Below, in pieces: positions 16,906 to 26,600 of a stretch of 64,000 nucleotides of DNA. The DNA is from an uncultured Victivallales bacterium (GTDB lineage Bacteria; Verrucomicrobiota; Lentisphaeria; Oligosphaerales; JAFGRS01). Within the stretch, counting starts at the first letter, position 1, and each line of letters opens with the position of its first letter. The position numbers were made by a program, and so were the translations under genes. The stretch spans positions 43,405 through 107,404 of the forward strand of contig CAILUI010000303.1 of NCBI GenBank assembly GCA_903837355.1. The letters are read 5' to 3'. The notes below the pieces were generated by a model. The model was not told where the DNA came from, searched no databases, and worked only from the letters and a program-made list of their open reading frames with translations.

Positions 16906-17613
16906 ATGGTATTCCAGGGATGGCGTTCCGCACTCGCGATGGTCTGCATCACGAGCACCACCCTCTGCGCCCAGGCCCCGGCGGCGGCCAAGCCCAAACC
17001 GCCGCCGGACCCCAGTCTGGCGCTCATCCAAGATCAGCCCGGACTACCCCGGGTCCTGCTCATCGGCGATTCCATTTCCATGGGCTACACGCTGCCGGTC
17101 CGCGAGCTGCTGGCGGGGCAGGCCAACGTGCACCGCATCCCGACCAATGGCGCCCACACCGAGCGCGGTGTGGCCGACCTCAGCAAGTGGCTCGGCGAGG
17201 GGCGCTGGGACGTCATCCACTTCAACTGGGGCCTGCATGACCTGAAACGCAACGAGGACGACAAGCACCAGATCCCGATCACCGAGTACGAGGCGAACCT
17301 GCGGGCCCTGGTCACTCAACTGAAGGCCACCGGCGCCACCCTCATCTGGTGCGCCACCACGCCGGTCCCCGCCGGCGACCTGCAACCCCCGCGCCGCGAT
17401 GCCGACGTCATCGCCTACAACGCCGCCGCCGCCAGGATCATGGCCGAAAACAGCATCGCGATCGATGACCTCTATGCGTTCGCGTTGCCGCGGCTGCACG
17501 AGATTCAGCAGCCCGTGAACGTACACTTCACGGCGGCGGGCTACCGGGCCCTGGCCGGCGAGGTAGCGCAGGTGATCGCCACCGCCCTGGATGCGCGCGC
17601 CAAGAAGCCCTGA
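16906..17613 (+). CDS. Secreted SGNH/GDSL-type hydrolase
   Basis: ATG 16906 has GAGGAG upstream and gives 235 residues with a signal peptide (SALAMVCITSTTLCAQA). Block I is LLIGDSISMGY with the nucleophile Ser. Block III-like GLHDLK stands where GxND is usual (the NWGLHDLK form). The C-terminal NVHFTAAGY keeps the catalytic His but not the classical DxxH Asp. By family it de-acylates carbohydrates or lipids outside the cytoplasm. Its stop is followed closely by an oxidoreductase gene with its own Shine-Dalgarno, so the pair is probably cotranscribed and may be linked to carbohydrate use. Confidence 0.85.
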   Translation: MVFQGWRSALAMVCITSTTLCAQAPAAAKPKPPPDPSLALIQDQPGLPRVLLIGDSISMGYTLPVRELLAGQANVHRIPTNGAHTERGVADLSKWLGEGRWDVIHFNWGLHDLKRNEDDKHQIPITEYEANLRALVTQLKATGATLIWCATTPVPAGDLQPPRRDADVIAYNAAAARIMAENSIAIDDLYAFALPRLHEIQQPVNVHFTAAGYRALAGEVAQVIATALDARAKKP

Positions 17614-17645
17614 TGCGAGCCTTACCTTCTGAGGAGATCGCGACG

Positions 17646-18698
17646 ATGGAACGGATCCGTGTGGGTGTGGTCGGTTGCGGTGGCATGGCCCGCGGGCACG
17701 CGAGCCGCTTCAGCATGATCCTGGACCAGATCGAAATCACCGCGACCTGCGACATCGTCCAGGAACGGGCCCAGGCCGTCGCCGACCTGCTGCCCAACCA
17801 GCCCTTCGTGACCCCCGATTGGCGTGAGCTCTACGACCACGTCGACGCGGTGCTGCTGGTACTGCCGCATCACCTGCACCATCAGGCCACCCTCGACTTC
17901 CTCAGCCACGGCAAACATGTCCTGGTCGAGAAACCCATGGCCAACAGCGAGACCGAATGCCTGGAGATGATCCACTGCGCCCGGCGCTACGACCGGGTCC
18001 TGATGGTGGCCTACTGCATGCGCTTCCACCCGCTGGTGGTGCGAATGAAGGAGATCCTCGACAGCAAGGAGTACGGTGAGTGCTTCCAGTTGTCGATCTG
18101 GACCGAGCAACTCACCTCGTACGCACCGGACCACTGGGCCAGCAGCGCCAAAACCCTCGGTGGCGGTCAGCTCTTCAGCCATGGCTGCCACTACATCGAC
18201 CTGATGCTGTGGATGCTGGGGAAACCCGTGCGCGGCCTCCACCTCGGCACCAACACCGGCACGCCGTGGATGGAGCGTGAGGGCACCAGCAACGTCACCA
18301 TCGAGTTCGAGGGCGGCAAACTGGGCTACCACATGGGCACCTGGGGCGCCCGCGGCAGCCGCCTGGGCTACAGCTTCCACGCCCATTGCACCGGCGGCAT
18401 GCTCGAAGCCGCCTTTGGCGAAGGCAAACTCATCATCCACAACCAGCAACCCGTCCACGACCCCAACAACCCGCACGCGGTCGCGAACCAGCAGGTCCTG
18501 CTCGAGGTCAAGCACGCCAAACCCACCGAGGTGGAGATGGCGCACTTCATCGACTGTATCCGCACCGGCAGGAAACCCCTGACCGATGCCGTCGGCAGTC
18601 TCGAGGGGCTGCAGGTGATCTGGAAACTCTACGAGGCCGAGGCGCAGCACCAGATGGCCGACCTCAGCGGCATGGGCCTCGGCTCGCTGCGGCTCTGA
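17646..18698 (+). CDS. Gfo/Idh/MocA family oxidoreductase
   Basis: I chose ATG 17646, with GAGGAG 9 bases upstream; an earlier ATG at 17613 overlaps the previous stop but has no good ribosome-binding site. The 350-residue product has an NAD(P) Rossmann motif (VGVVGCGGMARGH), the EKP motif (VEKPMANSE) with the catalytic-type Lys, and the GGCHYIDLMLWMLG-like segment (SHGCHYIDL) carrying the conserved His and Asp. By family it oxidises or reduces sugars, inositols or related compounds. Its substrate cannot be read from the sequence; the sugar-isomerase-like gene 1.3 kb downstream suggests carbohydrate metabolism. Confidence 0.9.
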   Translation: MERIRVGVVGCGGMARGHASRFSMILDQIEITATCDIVQERAQAVADLLPNQPFVTPDWRELYDHVDAVLLVLPHHLHHQATLDFLSHGKHVLVEKPMANSETECLEMIHCARRYDRVLMVAYCMRFHPLVVRMKEILDSKEYGECFQLSIWTEQLTSYAPDHWASSAKTLGGGQLFSHGCHYIDLMLWMLGKPVRGLHLGTNTGTPWMEREGTSNVTIEFEGGKLGYHMGTWGARGSRLGYSFHAHCTGGMLEAAFGEGKLIIHNQQPVHDPNNPHAVANQQVLLEVKHAKPTEVEMAHFIDCIRTGRKPLTDAVGSLEGLQVIWKLYEAEAQHQMADLSGMGLGSLRL

Positions 18699-18732
18699 GC
18701 GGCCGCCGCGGGCCCGCAGCCAGGAGTCCACG

Positions 18733-19911
18733 ATGTCCAGTAGTCTGCGCCAATCCTGCCGCGCTGTCGCCCTGTTGTGCGTCGCGGCGCTCGTGGCCGG
18801 CGGTTGCCGCTCCGAGCGCGCCCAGCCGGCTCCCATCACCGGCGCCGGGCCTGGCCATCCGTCGGTGGCCCGGGTTTGGGTGGGGCCAATGCCCTTCAGT
18901 TCCGGGCGGGCGCTGCGGCCAGACTTCGCCACCGTCCTCGGTGACCCGCAGGCCTGGCCTGAGGTGCTGGCGCGGGCGGATGTGTTCAAGTCGTACATCA
19001 TGCTCCTGCCCGAGGTCCCGCTCTCCGGCAAGACGACTCCGGAGGTGTCGACGGCGCATCTCCAGGCCCTGGCCGATCTGCTGCGCCGTCGCCGTCTGCA
19101 GACCGCCTTCGAGGTGGGGGGGCTGCGCCAGGGTGACGCGTTGCCGCGCCGAGGTGAGTGGGGCCGGCAGGTCGCCGCCAACGAACTGACGCATCTGCGC
19201 CGCTGGCTGGCGGCCGGTGGCCGCATCGACTACCTGACCACGGACCATGCGCTGATGATGAACATCGGCTCGTTCTACTACAGCCCCGGATTCCGCGACT
19301 GCGGCCTGAGCCTGGCCGAGGCTGCCGGCGAGCTTGCCGACTACTTTCAGGCGCTCCACGCCGCCATCCCCGACGCGAAGTTCGGTGTCATTGAGTCGCT
19401 GGGCTTCTTTCACGTCAGCGGTCCCAATGGGCGAGTCTATGTGCGCACGGTCCCGAAGCTGCCGGTCTGGCGCTTTGAGGACTACCTGGAGACGCTGCTC
19501 GCCGCCATGGCCCAGCGCGGCCTGACCCTGGACCACTTCCACATCGACTTCGGCTACGAGGGTGTGCTCCATGACGGCGGCGGACCGGCGGCCGGGACAC
19601 TTGACTATGGCCGCATTCGCGGCGTTGAGCGCTGCCTGCAGGCGCGGGGTGTACGGGCCGGCGTGATCGTCAACGCTTTCCACGATACCCGCGTCGAGAC
19701 TCCCGAGCCGGACACCGCCAACCGCGAAGCCGCCGCCAACACCGAGCGCTTCTGGCGGGGCTACGTTGATGCCGGCGGCCGCGCCGAGGACCTTGTCTTC
19801 CAAACCTGGCAACCCTTCCCTGACCGTACCGGACCGGAGAGCGATCCCGATACCGTGCTCGGCCTCTACCGGCGGCTCCTCCCCGACCGCGCTCGAACCG
19901 ACGCGCCGTGA
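18733..19911 (+). CDS. Uncharacterised lipoprotein, TIM-barrel-like
   Basis: It has 392 residues. The N-terminus (LLCVAALVAGGC) is a type II signal peptide with a plausible lipidated Cys at about residue 25, and ATG 18733 follows AGGAGT. The mature part alternates strands and helices with acidic strand ends (FHIDFGYEG, DYLTTDHALMMN, GVIVNAFHD, FQTWQPFPD), which resembles a glycoside-hydrolase-type TIM barrel, although I cannot assign a family. It lies between an oxidoreductase and a sugar-isomerase-like gene on the same strand, so a carbohydrate role at the outer envelope is plausible but inferred. Confidence 0.65.
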   Translation: MSSSLRQSCRAVALLCVAALVAGGCRSERAQPAPITGAGPGHPSVARVWVGPMPFSSGRALRPDFATVLGDPQAWPEVLARADVFKSYIMLLPEVPLSGKTTPEVSTAHLQALADLLRRRRLQTAFEVGGLRQGDALPRRGEWGRQVAANELTHLRRWLAAGGRIDYLTTDHALMMNIGSFYYSPGFRDCGLSLAEAAGELADYFQALHAAIPDAKFGVIESLGFFHVSGPNGRVYVRTVPKLPVWRFEDYLETLLAAMAQRGLTLDHFHIDFGYEGVLHDGGGPAAGTLDYGRIRGVERCLQARGVRAGVIVNAFHDTRVETPEPDTANREAAANTERFWRGYVDAGGRAEDLVFQTWQPFPDRTGPESDPDTVLGLYRRLLPDRARTDAP

Positions 19912-20011
19912 GACCCAGGGGCTGGCACTTGTGCCGCCGCCGATGCCGTTCATGGTACGGGGCACACACTACCCACCCAGGCGGCCGCCAGCGCGGCGGC
20001 CAAGGAGACAG

Positions 20012-21433
20012 ATGATGGCCGAAACTCTGCGTTACCTGGCCCAGGAACCCGCGTCCTGGCTGCGCCGACCGCTGGCACGCCTACAGCCCATTCTCGCTAA
20101 GGCCGGCAAGCCAAATGTCGACCTGGCGCGGCTGGCGGAACGCCTGAACGGGATCGCCGAGGTCCTGCCGGTGATCGCGGTACAGTCGCCGGAACACTGG
20201 GCCGCAACCGTGCGCGGCCTGGGCCCGGACATCGATGCCATCCTGCCGGTCAGCATCCCGGCCTACCCCACCGAGGTCTGGAACTCGCACCCGCAGCCGC
20301 TGGTGGAGCGCGGACTGCCCTTTGTTTTCTGGCCGCTGCTGGATTACGACGAACCCGATTTCTGGCGCTGGTCGGCACGCGATATGCTGCGGGCCCTCGG
20401 GGTCGATGTCCACATCGTCAAACACCACGCCGCCGGCCTGGCCTTGCTCAAGGCGCTGGCCATGCGGCGCTTCCTGCGCGATTCGCGTCTGGTCGTCTTC
20501 GGCGAACAGAACTTCCCCTGGAACGCGACGGCCGCTGGCCACCTGATCACGGCCAGCCTCGGCACCCGCATCCTGGTCAAGTCCCTCGACGACTTCCGGC
20601 AGCTCTATCCGACCTTCAGCGATGCGCAGGTCGACCAGGTCTGGGCCGCCCGGCAGGGCTCGCGCTACCGCGTCGACACCGTACTCCCTGCCGATCTGCG
20701 GCAGGCCGTGCGCTCCTACCTCGCCATCCGCACCGTGCTCGAGGATAACCGGGCCCTTGGCTTTGGCGTCAACTGCTTTGGGGATCTCATCACCCATGGC
20801 GGCCGGGATGTCCCCTGCCTGGCCCAGGCCCTCCTGCGCGAAGATGGCTATATCGCCTCCTGCGACGGCGATTTCTGCGCCATGATGAGCATGGTCCTCA
20901 CCACCTGGTTCCTCGACCAGACCGCGATGATGTCAAACATGTACCCGGTCTCCTATGTCGGCGCCTTGCAGGACCACTTCGGCGAGCCGCTGTCGCCCAA
21001 CCTGAAACGTTTCCCCAAAGCGCGTTGGCCCAACCTGGCCCGCCTGGCCCATTGCGGGTACGTGGGCGTCGTCTCCCCGGAGATGACCCCCTCGGGCTGC
21101 GTTCGCCTGAGCGACTGGGGCGGCACCTACGAGATGAAACGCGATGGCCGCGGTTGCGGCCTCGACGGCGACCTGCGCCCCGGCGAACCGATCACCGTGG
21201 TCGAGCTCTGCTTTGATGGCAAGACCCTGCTCCTCGCCCAGGCCAAGGTCGCCGAAAGCACCCGGCATCGCGGCATGCCGCACTGCGAAGCCTCGGCCCT
21301 GCTCGAATTCCGCGACCTCGCGGGCTTCGTCGAAAACATCTCCCGCGAACACACGGCCGTGGTCTACGGCGACCATATCGATGGACTCCGCGTACTTGCC
21401 GGCGTACTCGGACTGCAGGCCAAGGTGTTCTGA
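20012..21433 (+). CDS. L-fucose/L-arabinose isomerase-like protein
   Basis: ATG 20012 or 20015 follows AAGGAG at 20002-20007 (the second has better spacing), giving about 473 residues. An upstream extension from 19766 is out of place because it overlaps the lipoprotein gene. The architecture resembles fucose-isomerase-fold proteins: a Rossmann-like N-half (AILPVSIPAYPTEVW, PFVFWPLLDYDEPD, RLVVFGEQNFPWN), then GFGVNCFGDLI, a C-L-A block (PCLAQALLREDGYIASCDGDFCAMMSMVL) and a beta-rich C-terminal barrel (GGTYEMKRDGRGCG). In that family acidic residues in these blocks bind the metal. Aldose-ketose isomerisation is likely, with unknown substrate. Confidence 0.6.
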   Translation: MMAETLRYLAQEPASWLRRPLARLQPILAKAGKPNVDLARLAERLNGIAEVLPVIAVQSPEHWAATVRGLGPDIDAILPVSIPAYPTEVWNSHPQPLVERGLPFVFWPLLDYDEPDFWRWSARDMLRALGVDVHIVKHHAAGLALLKALAMRRFLRDSRLVVFGEQNFPWNATAAGHLITASLGTRILVKSLDDFRQLYPTFSDAQVDQVWAARQGSRYRVDTVLPADLRQAVRSYLAIRTVLEDNRALGFGVNCFGDLITHGGRDVPCLAQALLREDGYIASCDGDFCAMMSMVLTTWFLDQTAMMSNMYPVSYVGALQDHFGEPLSPNLKRFPKARWPNLARLAHCGYVGVVSPEMTPSGCVRLSDWGGTYEMKRDGRGCGLDGDLRPGEPITVVELCFDGKTLLLAQAKVAESTRHRGMPHCEASALLEFRDLAGFVENISREHTAVVYGDHIDGLRVLAGVLGLQAKVF

Positions 21434-21454
21434 AGGCAGGGAAGGACTCGACCC

Positions 21455-22000
21455 ATGACACCTGCCGACCGTGAACGCTTCCCGCCCACCGGCGTGACCC
21501 TCAAAGATGGCCGCCCCGCGACCCTGCGCCTGCTGCGTACCGACGACGGCGAGCGCCTCGGCGATTTCTACGCCGGCCTGGATGAGAACGCCGCCCGCTT
21601 CTACTGGCCGCATCCCCTGGACCACGAACACGCCCGGACCAATGCCAGCCGCGCTGATAGCCCCACGGAAGTCGTCCTGGTCCTGGAGACAGCCACCGCG
21701 GCCCTCGGCGGCTACGCCTGGTACCGCTGGCAGGAGCCGGCCGCGTCCAGCACCTTCGGCATCTGCATCGCCGTGGACCACCAAAGCTGCGGTGCCGGCC
21801 GAGTCCTCATGGAGCGGCTGCTGGCGATCGCCCGGGAAGTGGGGCCGCCATGCATGGCCCTGACCTGCCAGCATGCCAATGTCCGGGCCGTCGAACTCTA
21901 CCAGAAACTCGGTTTCCGTATCACCCGCGAGGGCTGGCTCGGCGGCCGCCGGCAATGGCCGCCGGAACCCCAGTACTGGATGGAGCGGACCGTGCGCTAG
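21455..22000 (+). CDS. GNAT family N-acetyltransferase
   Basis: It has 181 residues, and ATG 21455 follows AAGGA. GNAT features are an N-terminal TLRLLRTDDGERLGDFYAGL segment, the acetyl-CoA-binding region FGICIAVDHQSCGAGRVLMERLLAIAR (motif A, with C-x-G-A-G-R in place of the usual R/Q-x-x-G-x-G/A) and motif B (ANVRAVELYQKLGFRI). The substrate is unknown. It is the last plus-strand gene before a long minus-strand block and converges with the transglutaminase-like gene over a 103-bp gap. Confidence 0.85.
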   Translation: MTPADRERFPPTGVTLKDGRPATLRLLRTDDGERLGDFYAGLDENAARFYWPHPLDHEHARTNASRADSPTEVVLVLETATAALGGYAWYRWQEPAASSTFGICIAVDHQSCGAGRVLMERLLAIAREVGPPCMALTCQHANVRAVELYQKLGFRITREGWLGGRRQWPPEPQYWMERTVR

Positions 22001-22103
22001 GAAGGAGGATCCGCGCCCGTCCCCGTGCAGATCCCTCGGCGCCAGGCTGCCCCGGTGGAGTCAAGCCGGCGGGGAGGGCGGGATGGTCGCAGCGGGGCCA
22101 GGT

Positions 22104-23555
22104 TCACTTGGCGATCGGGATCGAGATCAGCCCGATCAGCGTGGACCGCGCTGACTTCTGGTAATAGATGTCCAGACTTTTCCCGCTCATGACGCGCACT
22201 GTCGTGGCATACGTATCCGCCCCCGTCAGGGGCATTTCCTCGAGCCGCCCATTCGCCTCCATGCTGACCGTATGGGCCTTCGCCAGCCGTAGCCCCACCA
22301 GGACGTCCTCACCCAGTCTGATGTTTCTCATGATCGGCGTGAGCAGTTCCGCTCCCGTCGAGTGACCGTCCGAATAGATCGTCGGGGCGTAGATCTGATC
22401 CTTGTTGGTGGAGGTAATGATGACCTCCCCCATGGAGACCATCTCCTTCTTCGCTTGCTCACCTCCATACAGCCGCAGCAGATACGTCCCTTCGGGCGGC
22501 GCGAGATAGAGCGTCGCTCGCTCCCGTGACCTGTGGAAGTATGCACTCGGGATTCGGCGCATGGTACCGACCTTGAAGAGTTCAGCCGCGACCGTCTTCC
22601 CGCTCCTGATGGTGAACTTGATGGCCAGCGGTTCTGTCAGTTGCATGGACCGCTGCAGATGCTTGTGGCCGCTGGCAACGGTGTCGAAAAAGAGACCATC
22701 CAGAAACGGTAGTTCAACGAAGTCCTTGGCGGCAACCGTCGGCTCGAGCAGTTGGTCCTCAGCGTTCTCGGGGAAGTGGCTGTAGATCATGGCTTCGGGG
22801 GTCTGCAGGAAGTAGCTTGTGGAGTACTTCTCCTTGGCGAGTTGGGCGGGTCCAACCCCAGCATCCCAGGTCACGTCGATCAGATAACGATGGCCGCCGA
22901 CCGTGGCGACATTCCACGCATGGTTTGGGCGGGTCGAAACGTTCAGGTCCTGGGGCCTCTCGCCGACCCCTCGCGCGTAGCCCGACACGTGCGTTACGTC
23001 CAGCGCAGCCAGGGCGCACATCGTCTCGAACAGCACCGCATAACCCTCGCAGACCGCGCGGCCTTCGCGCAGAACAACGTAGGGGGTCTGTGCGCGGATT
23101 GACTGTGACCTATAGGCCTTCATGTCATAGCGGATGCTGAGCGCAATCCAGTCGTGGATCGCCTTGAGCTTAAGAAAGGGGTCGTCGAGTCCTACGACCA
23201 GCCGGTGAACAAGATTCTGCAGGTCGAATTTCGTGCGGACAGTCGTGCTCTTCACTTTTTCGGCAGTCGTGACCGCGACGCGCAGGGGGACCCCGGTACG
23301 GTAGACGGATGTGTCCGGCGGGTATTCCGGGGCATCCATCCCGGCGGCGGTGGGGGCGGCAGGCGGGGGCGGCAGTGGGTCTGCCGGCGGCGGTTCAGTG
23401 GGGACCACAACCGGCTGGACGCAGGGGCCTGACGCATCGACATCCGCCGGACGCTCACGCTTCACGGCGAGGAGCGTTCCGCCGACCAGGGCCAGGCAGG
23501 CAAGCGCGGCAAGGCCTCTGCCGGCGCGGCGCCGCTGTGCGGCAGCACGAGCCAC
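22104..23555 (-). CDS. Secreted or membrane-anchored transglutaminase-like protein
   Basis: It starts at GTG 23555, preceded by AAGGAGAG. The 483-residue product has a positively charged N-terminus and one hydrophobic segment (residues 14-31), then a Pro-rich linker (51-72). The transglutaminase-like core has Cys169 (GRAVCEGYA), His212 (NHAWN) and Asp227 (LIDVTWDAG), as in the kyphoscoliosis-peptidase/CEP-type family. The C-terminal half is beta-rich. The triad is complete, so cysteine-protease or cross-linking activity outside the cytoplasm is plausible. It is the last gene of the 36-kb colinear minus-strand block, 56 bp after the RHS gene. Confidence 0.85.
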   Translation of the reverse strand: MARAAAQRRRAGRGLAALACLALVGGTLLAVKRERPADVDASGPCVQPVVVPTEPPPADPLPPPPAAPTAAGMDAPEYPPDTSVYRTGVPLRVAVTTAEKVKSTTVRTKFDLQNLVHRLVVGLDDPFLKLKAIHDWIALSIRYDMKAYRSQSIRAQTPYVVLREGRAVCEGYAVLFETMCALAALDVTHVSGYARGVGERPQDLNVSTRPNHAWNVATVGGHRYLIDVTWDAGVGPAQLAKEKYSTSYFLQTPEAMIYSHFPENAEDQLLEPTVAAKDFVELPFLDGLFFDTVASGHKHLQRSMQLTEPLAIKFTIRSGKTVAAELFKVGTMRRIPSAYFHRSRERATLYLAPPEGTYLLRLYGGEQAKKEMVSMGEVIITSTNKDQIYAPTIYSDGHSTGAELLTPIMRNIRLGEDVLVGLRLAKAHTVSMEANGRLEEMPLTGADTYATTVRVMSGKSLDIYYQKSARSTLIGLISIPIAK

Positions 23556-23611
23556 TCTGCTCTCCTTGCCCCGTCAGGGCTCAGGCCGGTGTGGGCCGAT
23601 CCTGCGTGGGG

Positions 23612-26600
23612 CTACTTCCGTGGCGGCGGCTCGCCCTCAACGGGAGGAGCGACAGGCTCCCAAGCATAGGCGCGAACGCGACCGCGCGGATCGTACTCGA
23701 GGCGAAGGCGCCGGTCCGCTCCGACGGCGACGGTATCGAGACGCCCCGCGGCGCCGTACCCATGGGCGAGTTGCAGGCCGTTCGCACAGGTGACCACCTG
23801 GGGTGCCCCGGCGAGGTCGCCTTGGTCGTGGTAGCGGACAGTGGTCACCCCGCCGTCAAATCCGACCACCTTGCTGACGAGCCCGCCGGTCACGTCCGCG
23901 GATGCCGTCGCCGTGCCGCTCCGACTCTTGATGTGCACCAGATCGCCATTCGCCGCATAGTCGTAGGAGGTGTCGCCCCAGGAGGAGGTGATGGCCGCCA
24001 CACGGCCGGCCTCGTCGCGGCTGATGCTGAAGCCGAAGTCCCCCTCCGTGGTCTTCTGGACCACGCCGGTCAGAGTGCCCGCCTGGTCGCGGCCCAGACG
24101 CACGTCGAGGCCGGTGCTGTCGGTGATCTCGACCGGACTCCCGTGCGGGCCAAGCCGGGCCTCCAGCCAGGTGGTGGTGGTCTTACTCGCGCCAGGCGGG
24201 TGGACGAGCACTGACGTCAGGATCGCGTCCTTATCGTAGCGGTAGGCGGTCTCTCGGCTCAGCGTGCCGAGCCGAGCCAACTGACCATCCGGGGTCCACT
24301 CCTGAGTCAGGACCTGATGCTTGGCCTGGCCTTCGCCTTCGCTCACACCGGTCAAGCGTCCACCGGCATCGTAGTCTGCGCTGAAGGTCGGACCATGGTC
24401 GGGGCGGACGCTGCGTTGGCGCGCGCCGGGTGAGTCGGTCACGCTTAGGGTCGAGTTGTCCGGCAGCCGGACGACGGTCTTCACGGCGCCATTTGGCAGA
24501 TGGGTCCAGGCGGTCTGTGAGCCGTCGAAAGCGAGGGCCTTTGTGGGTACCATACTCTCATCGTAATGTACTGTTGCCCAACTATTTCCCGCTGTTTCAG
24601 CCGAGCGCGACGCGGTCACGCCGTCGGCGCGAACGTCGAGGCTGTTCCGCACCGTGGTCGGGCCCTGTGTCTCGGCGGTCAGTTGACCCGCTGGGTTGTA
24701 CTCGAAGGTGCGTCGCGGCTGGGGCTGTGTGCCGGGCTCTTTCGGGGTCCGCAGGATGGCTGCAACCCAGGGGCCTGCGTAGGTGTAGTCGGTGGTGCCT
24801 TCGGCCGCTTCGACGGCCGTCAGTCGCTGGGGCTCCCCATAGCTATAGGCGACCTCCAGCGGCGCGGTATCCGGGGTATCAAGTGCCTTCCCGACGGCCC
24901 TCGAGAGGAGGCCCTGATCGTTGTAATCGAGGCGGATGCTCGCCGCCAGTCGTCCACCGAAAAGGGCCACAATGCGCGTGAGCTGCCCTGCCGATCCACG
25001 CTCGTAGACCGTGGTCTGCGGCCCCTCCGTGGTCGCCACGAGGTCTCCACGGTCAGTGAAATGCCACTCCCTGCCGTCCTCCAGAACGAGTACCCGCGTG
25101 GAGAGGTCCTTGAGGAATGACGGCGTGTCGCTGGCCAAGCTGCGGAAGGGGCTCTGCGCGTCCACCACGGGGGCCTCCGGGTGGCCGAAGCCAACGACCG
25201 GGCGACCGTTCAAGAAGCGCGCGTACAGGCTGTTGAGCGGGGTCAGCAGTTCGTAGCCGGTAGCATAGGTCGCCTTGCTGCCCTCGCGGCGCAGCGGGAC
25301 GGTGACCTCCTGCAGGCGCGGCAGGTCCAACGCCCAGCCACGGCCCCAGGGCCCTTGCGGATCGAAGAACGAGTTGAAGCTGCGTGTCAGCCGAATGTCG
25401 TTGCCACCCGTGACCGCCACCCGTACGTCCACTTCGTCGAGACGGCAGGGGTTAAGCGCCCGCGTCTCCGCGCCCGGGACGGCAACTGCCTGGAATACCT
25501 GCTCAGCCGTGGCAACCTGCTGTACCGTCAACGGCGTCGGGGCCAGCGCTGGCAGCGCCGCGGTCACGGCCTGTTCCAGACGGGTGGCAAGGGTGACGCT
25601 ACGGTTCAATTCGGCCCGGGCCGCGCTCGGCGCCTTGGCCGTGTCTTCTGTCGTCGCGTAGGTCTTGACGTCCTGGCTCGGTGCCGACAGTTCGATGCCG
25701 CCGAAGACGCGTGCTTCCACGCCTCGGCCTGGTTCCCGGCGCGTGACCTCAAGCCCGGGGGTGAAGCGCTCGAACGTGACCGGGCGGACCTCATAGTCAC
25801 GCATCCAGAAGGGCATGGGTACGCCTTGGTCGCGCAGTTTCTCGGCGATCGCGGTCAGCAGCGCGATCCGTCGCAGCTCGGCGAAAACCGGCACGGGTTC
25901 GGTGAGGCCCGATGCCGCTGGCGGGAGAAGGTACTGCTCGGCGGCGATGCCATCATAGTTCTGGGTGAACCAGGCGGTAAACGCCGCGGCCGCGGGCGAT
26001 GACGCCCCTGTCAGGTCATCGACCAAGGCGTTCTTCTCCCACTTCATCTTCTGGGTCCTGACCTTGAGCGGGATGTCGAACAGCGTCAGTTCTGCGCGCG
26101 GTCCCGGGAAGCGTACGGCGGCCGCGGGGACGATCCAGAAGCGCTCCCACGTGCCCTGCTGCTGGCCCAGCCGTGGGTCCTCAGCCCCAAAGTAGATAGC
26201 GTCGACGATCTCGCGGTAGCGGGGCACTCGGCTGACGACGTCCAGCCTCGTCAGGTTATCAACCCCCAGCGTGTACCCCTTCATCAACCGGTCGGCCTGA
26301 TAGAGGACCCAGCCCACGTAGCTGCCCTCAGTGGCCTGGCTGTGGCGGATAACCATGGCCGACTTGTCAGGGTCTTCCGGGTTGGGGTCGATGGTCACCG
26401 TCGGCCCCTCGCCGTAGAGGTAGACCGAACGGAACACGGTCACCAGGTCGTCCAGACGCAGGGGTGGCAGCTTGACGTCGGCACCGTCCTGGCCGACCAG
26501 GGTGATGTTGCCGTTGGTATCGGTGCGCACGCCGCGCAGGGCACCCAGTCCCGCCAGGGCACCGCCGGCTCCGCCGAGGTAGACGCCGCCGACCCGAGAG

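Noticed and set aside
14791..17031. Minus-strand frame of 746 codons opposite the TPR and SGNH genes
   Set aside because: It spans two plus-strand genes with signal peptides and Shine-Dalgarno sequences; composition is typical of antisense shadow.
22001..22103. Terminator between the convergent GNAT and transglutaminase-like genes
   Set aside because: Only a weak 4-bp CCGG pairing is visible and there is no T-tract, so I do not call it.
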